This document shows, piece after piece, positions 16,503 through 23,658 of a stretch of DNA of 64,000 nucleotides. The notes beneath the pieces are model-generated. The model did no database searches. It worked only from the letters and a program-made list of their open reading frames with translations, and was not told the origin of the DNA. The stretch lies in NCBI GenBank assembly GCA_038216655.1, contig JBBQPZ010000019.1:9923-73922 (forward strand), in the 5' to 3' direction. Position 1 is the stretch's first letter; every line of letters begins with the position of its first letter. The position numbers and the translations under genes are program-made. The stretch comes from JAFDWR01 sp038216655 (GTDB lineage: Bacteria; Armatimonadota; Fimbriimonadia; Fimbriimonadales; Fimbriimonadaceae).

Positions 16503-17632
16503 AGAAGCTGTTGCTCGGCGTCGCATGCCTGCTAGGAGTCGGTGTGACGTCTGCCCAAGAGCCGGTGGCGGATCGATACGGCGATCACTTCTCCGCCATG
16601 TTCCTGGGGCTCGCACTCTGGCAGTGGATCGGGCTCGGAATCCTGCTGGTGCTCTCGCTTCTCGGCGCTGGGGTCACGCAGATCCTCGCACGGCGGGCGA
16701 TGCGGCTGCGTGAGCGATTTGGCCACGGCAAGTTCGCCAAGCCGACCGCGCGCTCGTTCCGCCGCGGCGCGGGGTTGCTCGTGCTCACCTTCATCTGGTA
16801 CGCGGGAATGCCTCAGCTCGAGTTGCCGCGCCATACCGCACTGAACCTTCAATTGGTGGCGGAAGCCCTCACGATCGCGGGGGGCGTGCTCTTCGTTCTC
16901 GGTCTCTGGGACGCGGTTTGCGAGGTCCTCGTGGGGAAGGCGAGCAATGTCGCCCGCGCGGAACGGTTGCTTGTGCCGGTGACCAGGAAGCTGGTCCGGT
17001 TTGTGATCCAGATCATTGGACTGCTGGTCGCACTTGGCACTTTCGGTGTGAACGTGACGGGTCTATTGGCGGGACTTGGGATCGGCGGCTTGGTGGTCGC
17101 GCTGGCGGCGAAAGACTCGGTCGAGAATATCTTCGGCTCGCTCACGATCCTGTTCGACATGCCCTTCGCCCTCGGCGACTGGGTGAAGATCGACAAGGTC
17201 GAGGGGGTGGTGGAAGAGATCAACCTGCGTTCGACGCGCATCCGGACCTTCGAAGATTCGATGATCACGCTCCCTAACTCGAATCTGATCAAGGCGAGCG
17301 TGGAGAATTTCGGGGCGCGGCGCTTCCGGCGTCAGAAACTCTCGGTGCGATTCGCCTACGACTCGTCTCCGGCGGCGATTCAGGGGTTCATCGACACCCT
17401 TCGGGCCTATCTAGAAGACCCGGCGACGGGCGCGATGGAAGGGCGGTCGGTGGTGCACATGAACGACCTCACGGAGACGTCGATCGGGGTGCTGGTGCAA
17501 TGCTTCTTCGAGGTGGAGTCGTACGCCGAGGAGCTCGTCTTGCGGGAGAAACTGATGCAGAGAATCCTGCTGGCGGCGCGCGAGCCGAAGCTCATCTTCG
17601 TTCCGGCGCCGCATCCCAAAGAAGTGCCCTGA
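16499..17632 (+). CDS. MscS-type small-conductance mechanosensitive channel
   Basis: Inner-membrane tension-gated channel releasing solutes on osmotic downshock. It has 377 residues. An N-terminal signal-like helix (LLLGVACLLGVGVTSAQ) is followed by three more helices. The pore-lining TM3 is GLLAGLGIGGLVVALAAKDS, followed by FGSLTILFDMPFALGDWVKI, the MscS beta domain (EGVVEEINLRSTRIRTFEDS, TLPNSNLIKASVEN) and a C-terminal alpha/beta domain. The ATG overlaps the DUF554 stop (ATGA) and its TGA overlaps the next ATG by one base, so translation is coupled across three genes. Confidence 0.92.
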   Translation: MKKLLLGVACLLGVGVTSAQEPVADRYGDHFSAMFLGLALWQWIGLGILLVLSLLGAGVTQILARRAMRLRERFGHGKFAKPTARSFRRGAGLLVLTFIWYAGMPQLELPRHTALNLQLVAEALTIAGGVLFVLGLWDAVCEVLVGKASNVARAERLLVPVTRKLVRFVIQIIGLLVALGTFGVNVTGLLAGLGIGGLVVALAAKDSVENIFGSLTILFDMPFALGDWVKIDKVEGVVEEINLRSTRIRTFEDSMITLPNSNLIKASVENFGARRFRRQKLSVRFAYDSSPAAIQGFIDTLRAYLEDPATGAMEGRSVVHMNDLTETSIGVLVQCFFEVESYAEELVLREKLMQRILLAAREPKLIFVPAPHPKEVP

Positions 17633-18369
17633 TGTTGCCGATCGAGGAATACCTTGCCTTGCGGGAGCGCCCGAAGGGGCGCGCGGCGATGCGGCAGACT
17701 TGGCTTGATCTCACATTTTTGCACTTCCGCGTCGAGCCGGCCGAGATCCAGGCGACGTTGCCAATCGGCTTGACGGTCGACACCTATCCGGACGAAGACG
17801 GGAAGGAGTGGGCGTACGTAGGGTTGGTGCCGTTTCGGATGTCCAACATCCGATTCGAGGGAACGCCCGCAGTGCCGGGTTGCCACGCGTTCCCGGAGAC
17901 CAATGTGCGAACCTACGCGCATCGCGACGGCAAGGAGCCGGGTGTGTGGTTCTACTCCCTCGATGCCGCGAACCCGTTCGCCTGCGCGTATGCTCGCCGT
18001 TTCTTCGGGTTGCCTTATCATCCGGCTCGGATGGTTTGTCGTCGTGCTGGAGACGTCGTGAGCTACGAGACGCACCGTCGCCGGTCCACTGCCCGACTAA
18101 TCGGGGAAGTGACGCTGGGCAAGAAGCTGCCGTTGCCCGGGCCCGAGACCCTCGACTTCTTTCTCGTCGAGCGGTACCTGCTGTACTCGCAGAAGGACGG
18201 TCGCTTTGCGACGGGGCGGGTGTTTCACCCGCCGTATGACCTTACGTGGGTCGAGAGCTTTGAGATGGACGAGACCATGGTGGCTTCCACCGGCCTATCT
18301 CCAAGACCGTGGTGCCATCAGGTTTTCAGCGCAGGGGTTTCGGTCGAAGTGTTTTCTTTGCTGCCTTGA
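17632..18369 (+). CDS. DUF2071 (YqjF-like) family protein
   Basis: A 245-residue soluble protein of the acetoacetate-decarboxylase-like DUF2071 family. It shows the family pattern RQTWLDLTFLHFRVEPAEIQ, then LVPFRMSNIRFEG, then FPETNVRTYAHRDGKEPGVW and FYSLDAANPFACAYAR. The biochemical role is unknown. ATG 17632 shares one base with the mscS stop (TGATG). The gene ends the DUF554-mscS-DUF2071 operon. Confidence 0.85.
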   Translation: MLPIEEYLALRERPKGRAAMRQTWLDLTFLHFRVEPAEIQATLPIGLTVDTYPDEDGKEWAYVGLVPFRMSNIRFEGTPAVPGCHAFPETNVRTYAHRDGKEPGVWFYSLDAANPFACAYARRFFGLPYHPARMVCRRAGDVVSYETHRRRSTARLIGEVTLGKKLPLPGPETLDFFLVERYLLYSQKDGRFATGRVFHPPYDLTWVESFEMDETMVASTGLSPRPWCHQVFSAGVSVEVFSLLP

Positions 18370-18673
18370 ACCGATGGCGACCCGCTAGTGCGGTGCCAAC
18401 CTTCATTTGCTTAAATGGATCTGCGGTGCCGTGGTTTGGCCGGGATTGGAATTGCCGTTGAGCGGGAGTCGTTTCCCGGCAAACCGTGCGTTGTCTCTAC
18501 CGCCGGTGCGTAGGAGCACGGCTTGCCAGGAAGCATTTCCGGTTTCTCTGGCATCTTCGGTCCTGGCCAAGCCGTGGCACCGCGAGGGCGGGAATTCGAG
18601 AAAGAGGGACGTTCACCCTGATCCGCGCGAAGTAGGCACCCGCGGAAGCCAATTCCGAGGTATTGTCGGGAGC
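18370..18673. other. 304-nt gap before acpP
   Basis: No supported gene. A frame open from about 18407 runs in phase into acpP but has atypical composition, and the acyl carrier protein clearly starts at 18674. The TATTGT box at 18661-18666 is the only signal I can point to. Confidence 0.5.
18661..18666 (+). promoter_or_regulatory. -10 box TATTGT before acpP
   Basis: TATTGT lies 7 nt before the acpP ATG. GGGAG sits between them but too close to the presumed transcription start to be a normal leader site. Confidence 0.4.
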
Positions 18674-18916
18674 ATGTCGCAGGACATTTTTGACAGAGTA
18701 AAGAAGGTGACCGTTGAGGAACTGGGTGTGAAGGAAGAGGAGGTCGTAGAGGCCGCTTCGTTCACCGAGGACCTGGGTGCGGACAGTCTCGACGTAGTAG
18801 AGCTTGTAATGGCTTTCGAAGACGAATTTGGAATTGAGATTCCCGACGATGAGGTGGGCGAAATCAAGACGGTGGGCGACGCCGTGACCTATATCAGCAA
18901 GAAGTCCGCAGCGTAA
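18674..18916 (+). CDS. acpP: Acyl carrier protein
   Basis: Carries growing acyl chains on a phosphopantetheine arm in fatty-acid synthesis. It has 80 residues and is acidic. The attachment Ser lies in the motif DLGADSLDVVELVMAFE and the usual EFGIEIPDDEVGEIKTVGD follows. It starts at ATG 18674 and its TAA overlaps the fabF ATG (TAATG), so the carrier and condensing enzyme are made together, as in many bacteria. Confidence 0.97.
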   Translation: MSQDIFDRVKKVTVEELGVKEEEVVEAASFTEDLGADSLDVVELVMAFEDEFGIEIPDDEVGEIKTVGDAVTYISKKSAA

Positions 18917-20169
18917 TGATGGCGGACCGGCCGAAACCATCCGGGCGAGTTGTGGTGACGGGCATTGGCGGCGTCACTCCGCTCGGAACGGGTGTGGACG
19001 TATTCTGGCCCCGCATGCTAGCGGGGGAGAATGCTGTCGGCCCGATCACCCTGCTTGACGCGTCCGAGTACACCACCCGCATCGCGGCGGAAGTCAAGGA
19101 CTTCAACGCCGAAGATTGGATGGATAGGAAGGAAGCGCGGCGAATCGACCGCTTTATCGCATTTGCGATCGCGGCGGCATCGATGGCGATCACCGATTCG
19201 GGGATCAAACCGACTGAGGACGAAAAGGAAGACATTGGCGTCCTCATCGGCTCCGGCATCGGCGGTCTCACGTACATGGGTGAGCAGCATCGGAGGCAGG
19301 TCGAAGGCGGTCCGAGCAAGGTTTCTCCGTTCCTCGTGCCCTACATGATTCCGGACATGGGCACGGGCATGGTCTCGATCATCCACGGCTTCAAGGGTCC
19401 AAACACCTGCGTGGTCACGGCGTGCGCCACTGGCTCGAACGCGATCGGTGACGCCTATCACATCATCAAGCGCGGCGACGCGATTGCGATGGTCGCGGGC
19501 GGCAGCGAAGCTCCGATCAACGAACTGGGCCTCGGCGGCTTCTGCGCGGCGCGTGCCATGAGCACCCGCAACGACGATCCGGCGCATGCCTCGCGCCCGT
19601 TCGATAAGGACCGCGACGGCTTCCTGATCGGCGAGGGTTCGGCGGTCTTCATGATGGAAGACTACGACTACGCGGTGGCGCGTGGGGCAAAGATTTACGG
19701 CGAGATTCTTGGCTACGGGATGTCGGGCGATGCCTATCACATCACCCAACCTTCTCCCGACGCGGGCGGCGCAACGCGCTCCATGAAGATCGCTTTGCGG
19801 CAGTCTGGTTTGGCGGCCTCGGATATTGGGTACGTCAACGCGCACGGCACGTCGACCTACTACAACGACAAGCTCGAGACGTTGGCGATCAAGAACGCGC
19901 TCGGCGAAGCCGCCTACAAGATTCCGGTCAGCTCGATCAAGTCGATGATCGGCCACACGTTGGGTGCGGCGGGGGCGATCGAGGCTTTGGTCTGCCTGCT
20001 CGCGATGCGCGACGGCAAGATCCCGCCGACGATTAACTACGAGACCCCCGATCCAGAGTGTGACCTCGACTACGTGCCCAACGTGGCGCGGGACGCGACG
20101 TTCAAGTACGCGGCATCGAACTCGTTCGGCTTCGGCGGTCACAACGTGACGTTGATTCTGGGTCGCTGA
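18916..20169 (+). CDS. fabF: 3-oxoacyl-[acyl-carrier-protein] synthase II
   Basis: Condensing enzyme that elongates acyl-ACP with malonyl-ACP. It has 417 residues, normal for FabF. Catalytic Cys lies in VVTACATGSNAIGDA, the first His in NAHGTSTYYND, the second His in KSMIGHTLGAAGAIEAL, and the C-terminus is NSFGFGGHNVTLI. The start overlaps the acpP stop by one base. Translationally coupled to acpP. Confidence 0.97.
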   Translation: MMADRPKPSGRVVVTGIGGVTPLGTGVDVFWPRMLAGENAVGPITLLDASEYTTRIAAEVKDFNAEDWMDRKEARRIDRFIAFAIAAASMAITDSGIKPTEDEKEDIGVLIGSGIGGLTYMGEQHRRQVEGGPSKVSPFLVPYMIPDMGTGMVSIIHGFKGPNTCVVTACATGSNAIGDAYHIIKRGDAIAMVAGGSEAPINELGLGGFCAARAMSTRNDDPAHASRPFDKDRDGFLIGEGSAVFMMEDYDYAVARGAKIYGEILGYGMSGDAYHITQPSPDAGGATRSMKIALRQSGLAASDIGYVNAHGTSTYYNDKLETLAIKNALGEAAYKIPVSSIKSMIGHTLGAAGAIEALVCLLAMRDGKIPPTINYETPDPECDLDYVPNVARDATFKYAASNSFGFGGHNVTLILGR

Positions 20170-20190
20170 TTCGTTTCTTAATGGAGGCGG

Positions 20191-20307
20191 TGTCATTCCG
20201 AGCGAGCCCTAGCGACGTTGAGGAATCTGACCGGAGGCACTCGTTGCTTGTACGTACATGCGGCAACTACTGTCAGATCCCTCGGCACAATCATCCTGGG
20301 GATGACA
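20191..20307. repeat. Inverted-repeat island (TGTCATTCC ... GGGATGACA)
   Basis: TGTCATTCCGAGCGAGCCCT at 20191-20210 opens the unit and CCTGGGGATGACA closes it at 20295-20307. An inner pair GAATCTGAC / GTCAGATCC frames the centre. Closely related ends occur in the islands at 15053-15066 and 58800-58989. It lies between convergent fabF and pyrD. Confidence 0.65.
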
Positions 20308-20326
20308 ATTCCAAAATTCACCTCCA

Positions 20327-21370
20327 TCACTGAAGGGACCCGCGCAACTCCGCCGACGACTTAACGCCTTCCCTCTCCATCCGTGCAACAAGCCCTTTGA
20401 GCGCCTTAGGCACCGTAGCGGGGCCGCCGTAGATGAAGCCGGTGTAGAGCTGGCAGAGGTGGGCTCCGGCGGCGATGCGGGCGTAGAGGTCGTCTCCGGT
20501 GAAGATTCCGCCGACGCCGATCAGAATCGTCTCGCGGGGGACGGAGCGGTAGAGGTGGGCCATGACCTCCTGGGCTCGCTCCCTCACGGGGGCGCCGGAG
20601 AGGCCGCCCGCTTCTTCTCGCAGCTTGTGTCCCGGCGGCAGGGCCTCTCGGGAGATCGTCGTGTTGGTGGCGATGATGCCGGTTAGGTTTGCTTCTAGGG
20701 CGACCTCGACCACCTGGTCGAGGGCCTCCCAGGTGAGGTCGGGGGCGACTTTTACGAACAGAGGGCGGTTGGCGTCGATCGCCTTGATGGCGGCGAAAAT
20801 CTCGCGCAGAGCGCCCTTCTCCTGTAAGTCGCGGAGGCCCGGGGTGTTGGGCGAGGAGACATTGACGACGAAGTACGCGCCGTAGGCGTGGAGCGCTTGG
20901 AAGCTCGTTGCGTAGTCTTGCGCCGCCTCCTCCAGCGGAGTGATCTTTGATTTGCCCAGATTGATCCCGACGGGGATCTGGGGCTTGGCGGCTTTCAGTC
21001 GCTCGGCCAACGCGGCGGCGCCGCGGTTGTTGAATCCGAGGCGGTTAAGGACGCCTTGGACCTCGGGCACGCGGAACATGCGCGGCTTCGGGTTGCCGGG
21101 CTGTGGGTGCGCGGTGACGGTGCCAGCCTCAACGAACCCGAACCCGAGTTGGTGCCAATGGTCGAGGGCGAGGCCGTTCTTGTCGAACCCGGCGGCGAGC
21201 CCGAGCGGGTTTGGGAAGTCGACGCCGAACAGGGTCTGCCGCAGGCGCGGGTCTTCGATCCGCTTGCCGGAGACGAGCCCGCGCGAGATGAGCTTTAGTC
21301 CCCGTTCGTGAACCCATTCGGGATCGAGTCGGAATGCGATCGGACGGAGCAGCGACTCGTACAGGCTCAT
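20327..21370 (-). CDS. pyrD: Dihydroorotate dehydrogenase, class 2 (quinone-linked)
   Basis: Oxidises dihydroorotate to orotate in pyrimidine synthesis, passing electrons through FMN to quinone at the membrane. It has 347 residues with the class-2 N-terminal helix (YESLLRPIAFRLDPEWVHERG). Substrate-site motifs are GLAAGFDKNG and GFVEAGTVTAHPQPGNPKPR, the catalytic Ser lies in VNVSSPNTPGLRDLQ, and FMN-binding is at ATNTTISRE and IGVGGIFTGDD. On the minus strand a CATAAT box lies 7 nt before the ATG, so the message may be leaderless. Confidence 0.95.
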   Translation of the reverse strand: MSLYESLLRPIAFRLDPEWVHERGLKLISRGLVSGKRIEDPRLRQTLFGVDFPNPLGLAAGFDKNGLALDHWHQLGFGFVEAGTVTAHPQPGNPKPRMFRVPEVQGVLNRLGFNNRGAAALAERLKAAKPQIPVGINLGKSKITPLEEAAQDYATSFQALHAYGAYFVVNVSSPNTPGLRDLQEKGALREIFAAIKAIDANRPLFVKVAPDLTWEALDQVVEVALEANLTGIIATNTTISREALPPGHKLREEAGGLSGAPVRERAQEVMAHLYRSVPRETILIGVGGIFTGDDLYARIAAGAHLCQLYTGFIYGGPATVPKALKGLVARMEREGVKSSAELRGSLQ

Positions 21371-21516
21371 CCCCTCGATTATGACGGCCCTTCATCGTGG
21401 CGCAGGTTTCCAACCATGGGTCCGGGCTCGCCGCTGAAAAGCTCGGCCAGGTCCGAGCACTTGTATGCTTTCAGTCGGATGGGACGGAGGGGCTCGGTGC
21501 ACTGACTGCCTCGGGC

Positions 21517-21568
21517 AAGAGGAAGGGGAGACCAGACTACAACCCTTGCGATAAGAGGAAGGGGAGAC
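21517..21568. repeat. 16-bp direct repeat upstream of the DUF5694 gene
   Basis: AAGAGGAAGGGGAGAC occurs at 21517-21532 and 21553-21568, 36 bp apart, ending two bases before the TAGAAT box. It could be a regulator site or simple repeat debris. The rest of the gap 21371-21581 holds a degenerate copy of the GCGCAGGTTTCCAACC unit. Confidence 0.5.
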
Positions 21569-21570
21569 GC

Positions 21571-21576
21571 TAGAAT
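21571..21576 (+). promoter_or_regulatory. -10 box TAGAAT before the DUF5694 gene
   Basis: TAGAAT lies 5 nt before ATG 21582, with no room for a Shine-Dalgarno site in the transcript. Confidence 0.4.
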
Positions 21577-21581
21577 CGGTT

Positions 21582-22370
21582 ATGAGCGAGGAGACCGAGC
21601 CGCAGGTGATGATTCTTGGGACCTATCATATGGCCAACCCGGGGTTGGACTTGGTGAAGACCTCGATTCGGGACACCCTGGGGGCTGAGCGTCAGGCGGA
21701 GATCGAGGCGGTGGTGGCGAGGCTTGCGGAGTTTGCGCCGACCCAAATTTGTGTCGAGGCGACGGTGGAGAGCGCTTCGATCGGGGAGCGTTATGTGGCT
21801 TACCGTAGTGGTGGGATCGGGCTTAGCGCGAACGAGATCGAGCAAATCGGATTTCGCCTTGCTGAGCGGCTCGGCCACGAGCGGCTGTATCCGGTGGACT
21901 ACCAACTCGACTGGGATGGGCAGCGGCTGTTTACGTTCGCCGAGGCGCACGGGAACGATGCTTGGCTTACCCGCGCTAATCACTTGATCTCCACGATCGG
22001 GCCGATGATGGAGGAGTGGGACCGGTGTTACTCGGTCGGGGAGATCCTCGCGATTCACAACTCGGAGGCGATGATTGCTTTGTCGCAGAGTTTGTATGCC
22101 GACGCGGTCGAGGTCACGGACGGGTTGGAGTTTCCGGGGGTCGAGACTACCGCCGCATGGTTTACGCGTAATTTGCGGATCTGGGCGAACATCCGGCGGT
22201 GCATCGACTCCGATTCGGATCGGGTGCTCGTGTTGTATGGTGCGGGGCATTTGAAGTATCTGCGCGATTTTGTTCGGGAGACGACGGGGGTGTTGGAGGT
22301 CCCAGCTTCGGGTTTTCTGCCTCCTGCACCGGCAGAGGCGCTGAGGAACGCGAGCGTTCTACGGCTCTGA
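21582..22370 (+). CDS. DUF5694 family protein (TraB/GumN-like fold)
   Basis: A 262-residue protein without signal peptide. It has the family start VMILGTYHMANPGLDLV, with the GTxH motif that in TraB/GumN-type proteins is linked to a putative metal site. Next come APTQICVEATVE, LYPVDYQLDWDG, and near the end VLVLYGAGHLKYLRDF with the second conserved GxGH motif. The activity is not established; related proteins are suspected hydrolases. It is a single gene, with the relic region following it. Confidence 0.75.
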   Translation: MSEETEPQVMILGTYHMANPGLDLVKTSIRDTLGAERQAEIEAVVARLAEFAPTQICVEATVESASIGERYVAYRSGGIGLSANEIEQIGFRLAERLGHERLYPVDYQLDWDGQRLFTFAEAHGNDAWLTRANHLISTIGPMMEEWDRCYSVGEILAIHNSEAMIALSQSLYADAVEVTDGLEFPGVETTAAWFTRNLRIWANIRRCIDSDSDRVLVLYGAGHLKYLRDFVRETTGVLEVPASGFLPPAPAEALRNASVLRL

Positions 22371-22402
22371 ATTGGGCCCTCCTGACCGTTCCTCCCGCAC
22401 GG

Positions 22403-22594
22403 CTAGCCCTTCGGCGCTAGGAAGGTCGGCTCGGTAACGGTGGGCTGGCCCTTCGCGCCCGGCCGTTGCCACGGGGCCATCAGGCGGATGCAAAGCTCAT
22501 GCGTTTTCTGGTCGAGCAGGAAGACCAGCGTGCGGTCTTCGATTTGGGCGTCGCGGCGGAGCATCAGTCCTATGAAGCGCGGGAATATTGGAAG
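22403..22594 (-). pseudogene. Gene remnant, C-terminal piece of an unrecognised protein
   Basis: On the minus strand a 63-codon frame reads FPRFIGLMLRRDAQIEDRT, then LVFLLDQKTHELCIRLMAPW, and ends TEPTFLAPKG with TAG at 22403-22405. It looks like a real protein C-terminus, but a stop codon at 22595-22597 cuts it off. No partner is seen upstream, so it is probably a relic. Confidence 0.35.
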
Positions 22595-22730
22595 TCAACC
22601 AACCATCCGCACTCAAAATCGAGATGTTGCCACGACCTCGGCTGTTCGCTGTGATCGTCAAGCCCAAAGCAGCACAATAATTCGAGATTCTCTCAGTAAT
22701 AACTCGGCACCTGGTTCGTCTTGTTTCGCT

Positions 22731-23058
22731 GTGGCAAATCGCTTTTTCCCCGGACTGCTGGTCCTTTCACTCGTCATGCTCGGCTATTCTTCGCAAGCTG
22801 GCGACCCCCGGGCTCAGCCCCGATAAGCAGCGCCCCACTGTCCTTCGGCAGTCAGTATTGCTACCAACTCCGTCGAAGAACGAGGGAGTGCTGATTTTCG
22901 AGAACGGCGACTTCGTGGTTCTCAAAATGGGCCAGAATGTCTCGATTCCGCCGGCCGAGCAATTTCGCGGAATTTGGGGAGAGAACGCGACGCTTGTCTT
23001 CATCGAAAAGGGGGAGACAAGCGGCAACAATATCTGGAAGCTCTCGAACCGCTCCTAA
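22731..23058 (+). pseudogene. Small exported protein gene, probably frameshifted
   Basis: GTG 22731 opens ANRFFPGLLVLSLVMLGYSS, a convincing signal-peptide-like segment, but the frame stops at 22824. A second frame, protein-like from about 22800 (SPDKQRPTVLRQSV, then GVLIFENGDFVVLKMGQN, then IWKLSNRS), ends with TAA at 23056-23058. One frameshift near the C-run around 22806 would join them into an exported protein of about 108 residues. Alternatively the second part is a separate small gene from TTG 22858. Family not recognised. Confidence 0.35.
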
Positions 23059-23658
23059 TCTGTGCCAATTCAGGGCTGCTCGTTCCGGACCTCAGCAATG
23101 TTGATCCGGATGGAGCAGGACTCCAACTCCGCCGAATCATCGTTCCCTGACGAATCGCTCTGCACTACCGAAGTCGTTCAACTTCTCAACAGTGACTTAC
23201 CTTGGACTGGCCGAGAGCGGCAGAACGAGAAGATGTTCGTCCCGGCAACCCGAGGAGGCGATAGTTCAGTCGGAAAGCAGGATGTAGGGTGTTGGGTGGA
23301 AGCGCAGGTTCGCCGGCTTGGCACATGGTCACTTAGGCGCCGCTATAAGGGCTGGAACTTTCTCCATTTCAAGCTTCATTTTCTCCACGTCGCCAACCTC
23401 GATGAGTACTTCACCGGATCGCTGCCGAAGATCGGCGACCGAGTCTCCGATCGTCTTACAGGGCCACACCTAGGGCAAACCGTGGCGCCCGATCTTCGAA
23501 GTGTCGCGAGCCGAAACGAAATCGGTCTAGATCGATAGGTGACGGGCGGCACCCCGAGCCCCTCAAGGGGGTTCATCTTACGCCCGTCAATCAGGTACAA
23601 TTTAGATTCAAATCGGGGCCGTGAAACGTCTTCTAGATGTCCCGCTGCGACCACTCCC
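23059..23658. other. 600-nt gap before gyrB
   Basis: No gene that I trust. A plus-strand frame 23062-23538 is open, but its composition is irregular and it has no familiar motif or Shine-Dalgarno. The only signal is a TACAAT box at 23596-23601, a likely promoter for gyrB. Confidence 0.45.
23596..23601 (+). promoter_or_regulatory. gyrB: -10 box TACAAT upstream of gyrB
   Basis: TACAAT lies 57 nt before the gyrB ATG, so unlike many genes here gyrB would have a leader of about 50 nt. The -35 region is weak. Confidence 0.35.

Noticed and set aside
23062..23538. 158-codon plus-strand frame before gyrB
   Set aside because: Irregular composition, no start signal, no motif and no similarity to anything I recognise; left as non-coding.
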